Origin: Catonia carolina
Lineage: Eukaryota > Arthropoda > Insecta > Hemiptera > Achilidae
Direction of reading: 5' to 3'
NCBI GenBank assembly: GCA_035578175.1
Contig: JAQMRL010000006.1
Location: forward strand, 69,375,501 to 69,439,500
DNA length: 64,000 nucleotides
The notes beneath the pieces are model-generated. The model saw only the letters and a list, made by a program, of their open reading frames with translations. It ran no database searches and had not been told where the DNA came from. Positions 10,363-20,978 of the stretch are shown here, piece by piece. Made by a program: the position numbers and the translations under genes. How positions within the stretch are numbered: position 1 is the stretch's first letter; each line of letters opens with the position of its first letter.

Positions 10363-11276
10363 CGGGGGTCGTTTGAAAAGTCCGTGCAAAGTACTACTGG
10401 CACTACTGGGGCATATCGAGCATATGTTTAGTTAGTAGCATCTGTTGGAAAAACACATGTGTAGTTTCAGCCAGATCGGTCTATTTTTTGTGTTTGACAT
10501 TCGTTTTAATCGAGGAAGTAGAGTGATTTTCAAAAAATAAATGAAAAAGAATTTCGTGTGAAGTGTTGCAAGGACGGTTTGCAGCTGTTCCAGAAGAATT
10601 CGCAGGACTTAAAGCGTCGTTTCGTCTTTGTGGATGAAATATGGATACATCACTACACTCCTGAGACCAAAGAACAATCTAAACAATGGGCTATGAAGAG
10701 GGAATCTGCGCCAAAAAAGGCGAAGATAGTTCCTTCGGCCGGAAAGATTATGGCGACTGTCTTTTGGGATTCACAAGGAATAATCTTCATCGATTATCTG
10801 GAAAAGGGTAAAACTATTACAGGTGCATATTATTCATTGTTATTGGACCGTTTGAAAACCGAGCTGCAAAAAAACGCCCACGATTGCCCCACAAAAAAGT
10901 CATTTTCCATCACGACAATGCACCAGCTCACGCCTCAGCAGTTGTGGTCGCAAAATTAATAAAAATAGGGTTCCAACTCGTTTTACATCCCCCCCCCTAT
11001 TCTCCAGACTTGGCTCCCTCGGACTACTGTTTGTTTCCCAATTTGAAGAAATGGCTAGCGGGAAAAGATTTTATTCAAACGAGTAGGTGATTGCAGGAAC
11101 GAATGGCTATTTTTCAGACTTGGACAAATCCTATTATTCGGAAGGGATCAACAAACTAGAGCAGCGTTGGATGAAGTGTATAAGCGTAAAAGGAGACTAT
11201 GTCGAAAAATAAAAAAGGTTTACCCCAAACAATTAAGTAGTTTTTATTTTTGCACGGACTTTTCAAACGACCCTCG
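10363..11276 (+). mobile_element. Internally deleted mariner element
   Basis: Perfectly placed TA duplications (10361-10362, 11277-11278) and ~28-bp inverted repeats of the form CGAGGGTCGTTTGAAAAGTC (left end has one change). Length 914 bp versus roughly 1.3 kb for an intact mariner. The missing part is the N-terminal transposase region. It inserted into the TIR element at 10295-13325. Confidence 0.9.
10531..11215 (+). pseudogene. Mariner transposase (DD34D), deleted and frameshifted
   Basis: The likely start codon ATG at 10541 is followed after five codons by a stop. The recognisable frame then begins near 10558. Catalytic blocks: VDEIWIHHYTPETKEQSKQW (first Asp) in one frame, then after a 1-nt shift near 10890, HHDNAPAHAS (second Asp) and YSPDLAPSDY (third Asp). 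A C-tract at 10989-10997 adds one proline, so the Asp-Asp spacing is 35 rather than 34. The DNA-binding N-terminus is deleted. It could at most serve as a source of binding ends. Confidence 0.85.
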
Positions 11277-11563
11277 TAGGTAACTTACAGAAAACTTATG
11301 ATTCTTTGACACTCGATTCTTTGACACGGCTCGTGGTGAAGCGACATGATGTGGTATAAGTGGCGAGGCGGCAGGCAGGTCACCCCTTCACCTTCTCCTC
11401 ATTCCCCTACCCTTACGTTGTTCTTGAGTACAGTATTGCACTGAAGGGCTCGTCAGTTTGTTTTTATTCATTAAGGGGAGACTGTACTTTGTAAACCGCC
11501 AATGTTAAATTTGCTCTTTTTAGGTACATTTTCATATCAATAAAAAAAAATTCATAAGATTTC

Positions 11564-11963
11564 TGCCCATATCAGACAGGTGGAGTGTCAAATTATTTAC
11601 ACTCAATCTGTTCGTTGCAGGGCTAAAATAAATTGTTCTGTTCCTTATTACATGGTCAGCCAATTAAATGACTGAATCTTTTAAGAACAGAAGAGGTAGA
11701 GGTGTAAAAGACACTAATCAGAGTTATCTTCTCTGAAAGTAATGAATTTCATTATACAGCCAGACCCTGTGGTGAATAAAGTGAAGGTGTCATTTGCAGA
11801 GTGGAAAATATGTGCTTTTCAGAGTGCCCGGCATGCTGATAAGCGAACTTTTCTTCTCAGTGAGGAAGGCATTTGTAAACCACCTCACTTCTCGTTTTAC
11901 TTAGTAAAACCTCTAAAGGTTCAAACCAGCCTTTCGGCTGATGACCTAAACAACAACAACAAG
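11564..11963 (+). mobile_element. SINE-C copy, full length
   Basis: Starts GCCCATATCAGACAGGTGGAG and ends CTGATGACCTAAACAACAACAAC. The MNFIIQPDPVVN frame (start at 11742) runs 74 codons to the tail. Few differences from the copies at 30108 and 63053 suggest it is relatively young. Confidence 0.88.
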
Positions 11964-12609
11964 TAAAAGATAGGGAAATTAAACTCTACACACTTATAGT
12001 TGTCGGGTTTCTTTAGGTACTGACATTTTTTCAATTTAATCTGTTGGACGATAAAATTAAAAACAGAATAATGAATAACATAGAGTCTTTACAATTTTTT
12101 TTCTGCGTTTTTTTGCATATTGCTAATTTTTCGAGCATCTGAGGAAGTTATAAAAATGGCGGTATATGTGTATGTATGTAGAAGATAAATAACTGGTGAA
12201 AATTTCAGCCTGGTAGGTTTAATAATTTCTAAGAAAAAAATGTTCCTAAATGTTGAAATCAAATTTTTTTCTATAGCGTCTCTCCCTACTTCCAACAGCC
12301 AAAAATGGTTACTGCTTTTTTATACCCCATGATGTCCGGCATGTTTTTAATTTGTGAGGGGGCAGATTGAGCAGCTTGGGTGCTAAGTAGGAAACCACCT
12401 TTTAAAAAGAATATGAAAATGTATGGATCATATTTTTTAATTTTTGGAGTACATAGGTGCAAATATTTGTACCCAAATTTTAATAAAAAAATTCACTTTT
12501 TTCACGTGTTTTTACTGAAAAATACAAAATGGTGGATACAATAAGAACGAAGGGTCAATCTACATTTTTTCATAAGAAATATTTTGTTTGTTTTTTTTTT
12601 TTGGTTTAT

Positions 12610-13190
12610 AGAATACGAAAATTTTTTATTGTAATTGTATATGTATTTATATGTAATCTTATATTTAATTGAGATATTGTATTTTACTTTTTATTTATAT
12701 TGTAAGTACATGTATTCAAATGTAATCTTATATTTAATTGAATGAATGTGTTTTTTATTTATATTGTAATTGAAATATTGTATTTTGTTTTTATTTATAT
12801 TGCAACTGTATTGTATTTAAGTGTAATCTTATATTTATTGGAAGATTGTGTTTTCTTTTCTTTTTTTTATCTTTAATTCTTTATTTACAACTGTAAAATG
12901 TTACAACAAGCAAATGTGATGACTATCATAATAATGTAAATGACATGATAGGCATGAGAGGGGTAGGGCCCCCATTGGTATCTCCCCAAGAATGAAATTT
13001 GTATATCAAATTAGCAGGTCTCTACTCCAGCGTCTTTAAGGCGTCTAGTGGGATTATCAGGTAAATGGACGGAGGAAAGTGTTTTTTATTTATATTATAA
13101 TTGAAATATTGTATTTTTTTATTTATACTGCTACTGTTTTGTATTCAAGTGTAATCTTATATTTAATTGAAAGATAGTGAATTCAAAAAT
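12610..13190. repeat. AT-rich minisatellite split by a LINE 3' end
   Basis: Units of roughly 70-100 bp sharing GTAATCTTATATTTAATTG (at about 12652, 12721, 12822 and 13149) and TTTTTATTTATATTGTAATTG. The array is interrupted at 12855-13078 by a LINE 3' end. Confidence 0.8.
12855..13078 (-). mobile_element. Jockey-like LINE 3' end, 5'-truncated
   Basis: On the minus strand the last codons read VHLPDNPTRRLKDAG, followed by a 3' UTR with GGCATGAGAGGGGTAGGGCC (read on the top strand) and an A-rich tail. It is the same family as 25585-26516. Flanking GTGTTTT (12848-12854 and 13079-13085) is a target duplication. Confidence 0.75.
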
Positions 13191-13327
13191 TTGTATTTTT
13201 TTATGAGCCAACTCCGTGCTCTAAGTTTTATTCTTGTAGCAATAAAGTAATTCTATTCTATTCCATTTTATTCTATTATAGAATACGAAAATGAAGCTCG
13301 CTCTAGGGCGTTTTGAAACACCCGGTA

Positions 13328-13916
13328 TATGAAAGAAGGAGAGTAGTAGAGGAAAAATGAGGATAGAGATGAAAAAGCGGTTAAAAGAAAGAGAGGAAAT
13401 ATTTAAGGGAGAGGATAAACTGAGGAAAAGAGATAGAATGTTTGTAGTAAAGAGCTGTCAATCAAAATGAGACAGCCTTACCGCACGCTAAGTCCCCCTT
13501 TTTATAATATTATATTCCTGGGCAATCCTGTGTAAAAATAACTTAACCCTATATCTATCCTTCCTTCCTGGAAAATATTCCTGCAAATTACACACTCTAT
13601 TATTACATTTTATGATAAGTTAAGTAAAATTTTATAATAATAGATTTAATGTATTTCCCAGAATTTTTACAAATTACAATAAATTTACATAAAATAAATA
13701 ATTGGTGGCAATTTTTAAAATTGTATTCTGTCATTTTGTTTTGGCCGTTCGTCCATCACATCCAGATGTAAAAAAAACTAGCAGAGGTAACAACAAACGG
13801 TTTTTCGATTCGTAATCTACACAAAAAATTAGTGGGCCTAAATTGAGTTTAAAGATCCAGTTTTGACCAGAATTGGACCAAAACCGAAAGTCAGAAACTA
13901 CAAGAGATAGTATATT
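13328..13916. other. Spacer, no gene seen
   Basis: Purine-rich at the start (GAAAGAAGGAGAGTAGTAGAGG), AT-rich after. No repeat family or exon recognised. Confidence 0.5.
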
Positions 13917-14157
13917 TGTATATATTAGTGTATATTTATATTAGTATATATATATTAGTATTAGTATAGTATTAGTATTAGTATAGTATTAGTATTAGTA
14001 TAGTATAGTATAGTATTAGTATAGTATAGTATTAGTATAGTATTAGTATATTAGTATTAGTATTAGTATTATATATTAGTTTATATTAGTGTATATATTA
14101 TATTTGTGTATATTAGTATATTTGTATATTTGTATATAGTATATTTGTTCTGGATGT
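13917..14157. repeat. TTAGTA-type microsatellite
   Basis: About 240 bp built from TATTAGTA/TAGTAT/TATATT permutations. Low complexity and non-coding. Confidence 0.92.
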
Positions 14158-14194
14158 ATGTTGTGTCATATTAACAATCTGATTTTTATCCAGT

Positions 14195-14912
14195 GCTGCT
14201 CGAAAAAGTTGTATTGTCGTTTTCGAGTACCGCGTTCTGAAATTTTTTTATCTAGGAAATACGTCTTCTCCCCACGCTAGGTGCTCGAAATAGTTGTAGG
14301 CTATTATCGTTTTCGAGTACCACATTCTGAAATGTTTTATCTAGGAAATACGTCTTTTCCCCCTTGCTAGGTGCTCGAAATAGTTGTAGGCTATTGTCGT
14401 TTTTGAGTACCACATTCTGAAACTTTTTATCTAGGAAATACGTCTTTTCCCCTTGCTAGGTGCTCGAAATAGTTGTAGGCTATTATCGTTTTCGAGTACC
14501 ACATTCTGAAATTTTTTATCTAGGAAATACGCCTTCTCCCCACGCTAGGTGCTGGAAATAGTTGTAGGCTATTATCGTTTTCGAGTACCACATTCTGAAA
14601 TATTTTATCTTGGAAATAGGCTACGTCTTTTCCCCACGTTAGGTGCTCGAAATAGCTGTAGGCTATTACCGTTTTCGAGTACCACATTCTGAAATTTTTT
14701 ATCTAGGAAATACGCCTTCTCCCCACGCTAGGTGCTCGAAATAGTTGTAGGATTTTGTCGTTTTTGAGTGCCACATTCTGAAATTTTTTTATCTAGAAAT
14801 TATGTCTTCTCCGCACGCAAGATGCTCTAAATTGTTGTAGGCTATTGTCGTTTTCGAGTATCATATTCTGATATTTGTATCTAGGGAATACGTCTTCTCC
14901 CCACGCTAGGTT
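14195..14912. repeat. Eight-copy ~90-bp tandem array derived from a LINE RT tail
   Basis: Unit starts TGCTCGAAATAGTTGTAGGC and ends CCCCACGCTAGG; copies begin near 14195, 14282, 14371, 14461, 14550, 14643, 14732 and 14822. On the minus strand the unit reads KRRIS.IKSFRMWYSKTT, resembling the last segment of RTE-type reverse transcriptases. The array runs straight into such a tail at 14913-15090. It is therefore an amplified piece of LINE ORF. Confidence 0.85.
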
Positions 14913-15090
14913 GTCCAGTCTTCCTTGAAATATAAATTGGAGCAGCCCATATCTTTTCTCGTTACGCATTACATGTCCTAAATACTCTAGCTTCCTGATC
15001 TTTATCGTGATCATTCATGACTTCTTTTGATTTCTTTATGCGTCTTAGTACCTGCTCATTAGAGAGACGATCCACCCAGAAGATATTTTT
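14913..15090 (-). pseudogene. RTE-like reverse transcriptase C-terminal fragment
   Basis: Minus strand reads WVDRLSNEQVLRRIKKSKEV in one frame and IKIRKLEYLGHVMRNEKRYG then LLQFIFQGRLDN in another, so it is frameshifted. The motif KLEYLGHVMRNE with a following QGR is typical of the region after the RT palm in RTE-type elements. It continues directly into the tandem array. Confidence 0.75.
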
Positions 15091-15775
15091 TTTCTTTGTA
15101 CTGATATGTGTAAAGAAGTACTATTTTCCTATAAATAATTTTTATAGTGGGAACACCAAACTGTTAAAACAAGGACAGAGCAGTCTGGGTTGGAGCCTTC
15201 TTAAAAATTATCCGTAAAATCTTTTTTGCATCTTAATTTAAGGTTCCAAAGCTGTACAAAATGCACCACCCGAAACTATAACTCCATATTACAATACAAT
15301 GTGCTGACACATTCAATATTGTTATTAGGTATTTATTGTAATACTGCAATATTCATTTATTCGAAAGAAACAGTTTGAAAAAGTATAACGTTAAAAAGGT
15401 TCGCTGAACTTGTGCGTTTTCAAGAGCACCGTTTTATCTTTAGTTGAACTGAGAGCTGATTGGTCGACTCTACTTTTTATTACTTACTTTTATTACGTTT
15501 GCCAACATAACCTTTCCTAACTCCCTTAAATTTATGACCTACTATATTGGAATGAACTTTTTAATTCTGATTTTATGACATTTATTACAATCTAAAGTAA
15601 TTTTATGATACATTCCATAAATATTTTAGAATCCTATTAATAATAGTTAAAAGTTAATAATTTATCAACCGAATATTTTGTACTACTTTTAAATATGACA
15701 TTACAATAACTATTTTATGAGTGGTACTTGAATAAATTTTGTAAATCTGTAGTCAGCCTTAAATACGCTTATATA
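15091..15775. other. Spacer, no gene seen
   Basis: Includes unique-looking sequence around 15400-15480 (CTGAACTTGTGCG...GATTGGTCGACTC). No repeat family or splice-bounded exon recognised. Confidence 0.5.
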
Positions 15776-16285
15776 ACTTAGCGTTTTTGAAGAAAGGTTT
15801 GATTTTAAAGATGTAGAGTTTCAATTTTCTACAACTTTGATTATAAATGCTCTTGCCCTGAATTGCATATTTAGGTCATTATATTAAAAAAATAATTTGC
15901 CACGAGAGCATAGCTCCCTCACGAATTTCACCAGAAATGTCACTTAACTCACCTTGTACCAAAAAAATATAGTAGCTTGTAAAATTAAGGCGATTTAAAA
16001 AACATCTTAAGAGCGGTTTTTGGGAAAATTACAAAAAGTGAAAAATTGGACGAATAAAATACTACTTCAGGTTAAACGATTTTGATGAAAATGTTCCTGT
16101 CGGGTCCTATAGTGGTACCTAACTTAAATTCTAAGTTTCAAGTACGTACAATATTCCGTTCTTGAGATTTTTGTACACACACACACACAAAGACCAATCG
16201 GTAAAACAGGTATTCTTTGGGTTCAGGGGGCCTGTAAACGTGTATTTCTGGTAATAAATCGATATGTAAACAATACTTCATTATC
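15776..16285 (-). mobile_element. HL fragment lacking its terminal hairpin
   Basis: Matches the HL block from the AGCG.. subrepeat through GTACGTACAATATTCCGTTC and a short CA tract (16170-16188). It ends at AACAATACTT without CTTCCTATAT...GGCAAGAGAAAGT. The RT remnant at 16290 follows directly. Confidence 0.7.
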
Positions 16286-16289
16286 ATCT

Positions 16290-16815
16290 GTCAAGGATTT
16301 GGCTCATTGGCCTGTTCCGGTATCCATCTCTTTTTAGGTCTTCCCAAGTCTCGCTTCCCTCTGGGTTTATATTTCCATGCTAGCACAGGAGTCTGTGTGC
16401 TGGCATGAAAAGTAAATGGTTGGACCAGTTTCTCTTATACATTCTTAACATTTCCCACAAAGACTGAACATTTAACTCGGCGCGTATAGCTTTGTCACTT
16501 TTTTTTTAACCGGGTACAACCTTTGACCCCCGCAAAAATCTTATTTCAGCAGCCTGGATACGAGATTCATTCCTCTGTAATGTCACCCATGTTTCACTCC
16601 CATATATTATGAGTGGTAGAGCCATTGCTCAAAAAATTTCATTTGGGTGTCCTTTCTCGTTTTCTCTCCTATTGTCCTGCGAATAGAACCGCATACAGCG
16701 CTGAATTTTGCCAGTTTTTCACTCACGTCATCATCTTTGTCATAGGAAATCCTGCATCCTAAATATTTAAAATCTCGAACTTGTTCTATAGCTCCGTTGT
16801 AAAGTACAATTTTTG
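16290..16815 (-). pseudogene. LINE reverse transcriptase C-terminal remnant
   Basis: Minus strand shows QVRDFKYLGCRISYDKDDDV, then KLAKFSAVCGSIRRTIGEKT, then IQAAEIRFLRGSK and RAELNVQSLWEMLRMYKRNW. These are the blocks that follow the YADD palm motif in RTE-like LINEs. Several frames are needed and the catalytic palm is not present. It sits between two HL fragments. Confidence 0.75.
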
Positions 16816-16849
16816 ACCGGACCGGCCATCTTCCCTAGAATGCCATACG

Positions 16850-17232
16850 TGTCCTCCACGAATTTCACCAGAAATGTCTTACCTCACATTGTACCACACA
16901 AAATATAGGAGCTTGTAAAAAAGTAAGACGATTTAAAAAACATCGTAAGAACAGTTTTTGTGATAATTGCAAACAGAGAAAAATTGGACGAATTAACTAC
17001 TATTTTTGGTTGACCGATTTTGATGACAATATTTGTGTTGAATTCTTTCAAGGTACCTAACTTAATTTCGAAGTTTCAAGTACGTACGATATTCTGTACT
17101 TGAGATATTTTGTTTACACACACACACCAATCGGTAAAACAGGTTTTCGTTGGGTCTAGGAGGCCTGAAATGTGTATTTCCAGTGAAAATTCGATATATA
17201 AACAATACTTTCTTGTCTTGCCATATAAGGCA
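16850..17232 (-). mobile_element. HL fragment, forward-5' portion
   Basis: From TCCTCCACGAATTTCACCAG through the short CACACACACACC tract to a terminal hairpin reduced to TTGTCTTGCCATATAAGGCAAG. Diverged. Confidence 0.7.
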
Positions 17233-17262
17233 AGTGAAAAAAAAATTGCTGAAATCAATTTT

Positions 17263-17570
17263 GACCCACCGGGTTGGTCTAGAGGTAAAGTCGTCGCAGC
17301 GAGTCAGCTGTTTAACAGCTGATTTTGGAGACGAAGGTTCCTGGTTCAAATCCTAGTAAAGGTAGTTACTTTTATACGGATTTGAATAATAGACAGTGGT
17401 TGTCGGTGTACTTTGATGGTTGGGGTACAATTAACTATACTTTCTGAGTCTGTACAAGACTACACCTCATTTACATATCATACACATCATCCTCATCTCA
17501 TTAGGTCGTGGAATTGCTTATTGTTCTTAAATTGAACAGATTGAAACTTACACATATTAGGAATAAAAAA
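17263..17570 (+). mobile_element. SINE-B copy with 11-bp target duplication
   Basis: Starts GACCCACCGGGTTGGTCTAG and contains GTCAGCTGTTTAACAGCTGA then GGTTCCTGGTTCAAATCC. It has an internal deletion near CTTTCTGAGTCTGTAC and ends ACACATATTAGGAATAAAAA. Target duplication AAATCAATTTT is at 17252-17262 and 17571-17581. The insertion is in the HL fragment's flank. Confidence 0.88.
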
Positions 17571-17581
17571 AAATCAATTTT

Positions 17582-18097
17582 CAAGAACCCAATGCAAGAA
17601 AAGGAATGTATTTTTTCCTACAAAGACAAGAATGTAAATATTTTATGTTGTCATGGTAACGAGATCTTTTTTTTTTCAGGGAGAGTAAAATGAATTGTAC
17701 AAATTTCTTTGCACGGAGTTATCTCATACATAATGTATATGTGTACTGTAAGAGCCCTCGTTGGTCTCCAGAGGGTTTAAAGCCGTCTTCTTTAGTTCAG
17801 GGCCAGTAGCCGAGCTGCGTCTCACAAGGCCATTTCACACTAGCGTACGGTCGCGCTGGAGCGATGTTTTCAGTAAAGGTAGCTCGCGAATCCTGATTAT
17901 ATTAATATGTGAGATACGGGCCGATCAGATTGAATGCGACTTCTTACAACTACGTTTTCAATTTTTATTTTATTTGCTCAGTAGTTGTTAATAACTTGTG
18001 GTTCATTCAAAACTACTTGTTGTTTTTTATAACTTTATTTCTCAATTGGGAACTATAGTACAAAAGCTTAACCACCAAATGTGATGATACATACAGA
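17582..18097. other. Spacer, no gene recognised
   Basis: 17740-17990 is less AT-rich. A short segment, GGCCATTTCACACTAGCG, resembles termini of some Harbinger-type elements, but no partner end was found. Confidence 0.45.
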
Positions 18098-18265
18098 AAC
18101 AAAATGACAAGAGCTCGCCTCTCATCATGCGACCTTGTGTTTGAATCCCACTCAGGCACGGCATATTTTCATACGTTACAAAAAATCATTTCATCCTTCA
18201 CAGTTGCAACCCAACATCGTCGCTAATGACCACAGTAGTTGATGGGACGTTAAATAAACAAAGTA
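18098..18265 (+). mobile_element. SINE-A, 5'-truncated, alpha tail
   Basis: Lacks the A-box. Begins near GAGCTCGCCTCTCATCATGC, has a degraded B-box (TGTTTGAATCCC), and ends TCGTCGCTAATGACCACAG...GGGACGTTAAATAAAC. Confidence 0.8.
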
Positions 18266-18455
18266 AAAAAATGATAATAAAGGTTTTTGTCAAACAGAAC
18301 GCGGACTGTCCGCAGTCTGTTGCGGACTTAGAGAGCCTAACTTAACGCGGACAAATCAGGACGGACTAGAACAGTTGTAAAGAAAACGTGAACGAGTCGT
18401 GGCGAATTTATGATTTGCTATTTTTTCAACTTTGAAACTTGAATTTATATTGTCT

Positions 18456-18823
18456 AGCAGTTCCTCAGATGAAGAAGAATTACTTCTTTTGTACGCTTTG
18501 AGTCGGTCGATACGAAAAAGAAAATAGGTGCACGAAATTAATGGCAAAGGAGAGGAGGGAGGCGAATTTCAACGACTTTGCAATGAATTGAATTCCTTCG
18601 AAGACCGATTTTTCATGTACTTTCCTTTATCCCAACTATAATTTCATTATTGTTGATATAAGATAGTTATGGGTGGCATAATGATAGTAGTATCTTCGAA
18701 AATTCCGCTTTCTATTGTGAGTTCGTAAATAACAGAATTATACTGCCTCCAAAGTCACTACCAGGAATAGACGTCCCTGTACGAGACCAATTTGTTTATT
18801 ACTTCAACTATTTGTTCCAATGA
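18456..18823 (+). pseudogene. Harbinger (HARBI1-type) transposase, N- and C-terminal scraps
   Basis: First scrap: SSSDEEELLLLYALSRSIRK, then a TAG stop where Trp is expected, then VHEINGKGEEGGEFQRLCNE and LNSFEDRFFMYF. This is the conserved N-terminal block of Harbinger transposases (R.WVH.IN..R...GEF..L). Second scrap, from 18716: CEFVNNRIILPPKSLPGIDV then PVRDQFVYYFN and a stop; I take this to be near the C-terminus, which is less certain. The DDE catalytic core between them is deleted, so it is inactive. Confidence 0.8.
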
Positions 18824-18980
18824 ATAATGTTAATAATTAAGAAGTCAATGAATAATTATACTAGATTGATACATTTTCAATGTAGTTATGCTGTCAATTA
18901 TGTCGACAGTAAAAACGTAAACTAATTTTTTGTTATAAATACTGTAATAAAAAATAATGAAATTTGTGTTTAGTACTACA

Positions 18981-19118
18981 GGTTTGTTGAAGTTTTTCAG
19001 CTATTTCTCTCCATGATTGTGCTTTCTTAACCAAGTTTTTGTAATCATTATCTTGCACTTCATATTAATGTGGGTGCTCCTTAACAAGTTCAATTAATTT
19101 TTTATCTTCATCGGCCAT
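18981..19118 (-). pseudogene. MADF-domain protein N-terminal fragment (Harbinger ORF2 type)
   Basis: From ATG at 19118 the minus strand reads MADEDKKLIELVKEHPH, a TAA stop, then YEVQDNDYKNLVKKAQSWRE and IAEKLQQ. This is a MADF (Myb/SANT-like) DNA-binding fold: LIELV..HP.LY......Y.......W..IA. In active PIF/Harbinger elements such a protein is co-encoded with the transposase and needed for DNA binding or nuclear import. Here it is cut off after about 46 codons and has one premature stop. Confidence 0.8.
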
Positions 19119-19272
19119 CCTGTTCGTTGCGGACTCCCAACAGTCCGCCGCGGAATAGATTGGTACGCGGCGTAGGCCGCTGTCTATTTGACTAGGATGA
19201 TGCAACAATGTCTAACACAGGGTCCGCGCGGACAAGAGCGGACAGTCCGCGTTCTGTTTGACAAGACCTTAA

Positions 19273-19574
19273 CATGATTAATCGACGGAACGATTAATTT
19301 CATTGATAATTTACGAGTGTCAATAAAGTATTTTCAAATTTATTAAATTCAAATTTTGTTAACATTTTTTTAGTAAACATTAAATTTATTAGAGCTTCTT
19401 TTGTTTTATTAAACGTTGCCTTTTGTTCTTATTTTTGTGTTTTTCATGTGCATTTAAATTTTTAGTTGCTATTATAAAAAGCGATCGTCCTTTTTACACT
19501 AGTTGACGCGTTTCTTGTTTCACTGATTGTCGATTGTTTTTTTTTTAATATTTTGTGGCTACAACGTGTGGCTT
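19273..19574. other. AT-rich spacer, no gene seen
   Basis: Nothing recognised. GTTGACGCG and GCGATCG occur once each without context. Confidence 0.45.
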
Positions 19575-20347
19575 TGACAAATATTGTAACATTTTCATCA
19601 AAATCGGTCAACGAGAAGTAGTATAGTAGTTTATTCATGCAATTTTTCCTTATTAGCGATTTTCGTAAAATGGCTTCTACGATTTTTTTCTTAAATTGTC
19701 CTTTAACTACAATTTTAAAAATATAACCTAATTTTAGTGATTAGAGAAAGATGTTTTATGAAATCAAACTCTGCTGAACTTAAAAATACTGAAAATAACT
19801 AATTGACGCTAAACTACTGTAGGCGTTTTAGAAAAAAAAATGTTTCCAATAAAACTTGTAGTGTTTTTAATTTCCTGTAACTTTAATTATACCGGATACC
19901 TATTCATAACTTAATAGCTGTTTTAGATAGCTAATATATATATAGATACACTTTTGGGACATTTTATGGGTCGATATATTTAACTTTTGGTGATATTTAT
20001 GCAAATCCCCCCCCCCTTTTATAGGGGTACCTGATGGTAGTAAATCGTAGAAGCCGTTTTTAAGAAAATCGCAAAAAAGTTAAAAATAACACGAATAAAC
20101 TAGTACTTCCGGTTGACCGATTTTGTTGAAAATGTTCGTGTCGGGTCCGTTTATGGTACCTAACTTAAGTTTTAAGTTTCAAATTCGCACGATATTTCGT
20201 TCTTGAGATGTTTTTGTTTACACACACTGACCAATTGCTAAAAACATGGTTTTTGGGTTCAGGGAGCCTGAAAACGTGTATTTCCGAGGAAAACTCGTGA
20301 TGAAAACTACTCTTCTTCCCTATATATTCTTATAGTGCAAGAAAATT
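19575..20347. mobile_element. Composite of HL fragments in both orientations
   Basis: 19575-19700 is forward HL (CATTTTCATCAAAATCGGTC... TTCTACGATTTTTTT). 19714-19890 is reverse HL (AACCTAATTTTAGTGATTAG...). 19890-20020 is unrelated. 20025-20347 is reverse HL ending CCCTATATATTCTTATAGTG. The arrangement implies repeated insertion or rearrangement. Confidence 0.65.
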
Positions 20348-20439
20348 TAAAAAATTAATATCTTTTAGATATTTTAACAATTCTATCTGTAACACAAGTT
20401 CGATAGCTCCTTCTGTCCCACTGATTTTTACTATCTTTT

Positions 20440-20545
20440 ACTCTATAAGAAATATACGGTAGGAAAGTATTGTTTTCATGTCGATTTTTTACCAAAAATA
20501 CACGGTTTCAGGCCCCTTGAATCTAAATACATGTTTTTTGCCTAC
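20440..20545 (+). mobile_element. HL 5' fragment
   Basis: GGTAGGAAAGTATTGTTTTCATG to CATGTTTTTTGCC, lacking the ACTTTCTCTTGCC end. Diverged. Confidence 0.65.
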
Positions 20546-20975
20546 AGCTAGTAGGACTACGTTTTGCAAAAAAAAAAAACAAAATTCTTTTATACTTCAA
20601 CATAAGCAATAACAGTTTCATAAAAGACATCTTTTGTTTAGGAATTGTCGAGTGATCCACTTGTAAAGGAAGTCACCTCTCGATTTTACGTGTTCTATTA
20701 TCTAATGATAAAAATAGCAACCCTCTTTCCCTTCTTTATTGTTTTTTTCTTTTTTTTTACTATAAACCACTACCACTAGTTTTCATGAATACTGTGTTTC
20801 TTCTTCTTTGCTCCAAGCAGTTGCTTGGAACTTCATATGTATCGATATATCGTACCAGATTTTGAAACCTAACAATACAGTATATCGATGGTTCGGTAAA
20901 TCGATCTCTACAGTGTCTTCGAAAAATTATTTTTTCATACTAGTTGGTAAAATGAGAAAAATAGCCTAATCTAAT
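20546..20975. other. Spacer, no gene seen
   Basis: Contains TCGATATATCG and a second ATATCGAT...AATCGAT about 50 bp on. Otherwise nothing recognised. Confidence 0.45.
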
Positions 20976-20978
20976 TTT

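Larger units (their letters stand above)
10295..13325. mobile_element. TIR element (CCGGGTGTTTC termini) carrying nested insertions
   Basis: Terminal inverted repeats of about 50 bp: left CCGGGTGTTTCAAAATGCC...TTCATTTTCGTATTCTATA, and the right end its reverse complement with a few mismatches. TA flanks both ends (10293-10294, 13326-13327). The 3,031-bp span contains a mariner (10363-11276), a SINE-C (11564-11963), a minisatellite (about 12610-13190) and a LINE tail (12855-13078). No transposase of its own was recognised, so it is a non-autonomous TIR element. The superfamily is undetermined, though TA duplication fits Tc1/mariner. Confidence 0.75.
18281..19269. mobile_element. PIF/Harbinger element relic
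   Basis: Terminal inverted repeats AGGTTTTTGTCAAACAGAAC.. (left) and ..GTTCTGTTTGACAAGACCT (right). About 35 bp match, including CGCGGACTGTCCGC. The 3-bp duplication TAA (18278-18280 and 19270-19272) is the Harbinger signature. Inside are remnants of both canonical genes: transposase on the plus strand and a MADF-domain protein on the minus strand, converging. At 989 bp it is internally deleted and non-autonomous. Confidence 0.88.

Noticed and set aside
14195..14912. CRISPR-like regular repeats
   Set aside because: Units are contiguous ~90-bp tandem copies without unique spacers, AT-rich animal DNA, derived from a LINE tail.
17820..17850. Harbinger-like terminus GGCCATTTCACACTAGCG
   Set aside because: No inverted partner or target duplication found.
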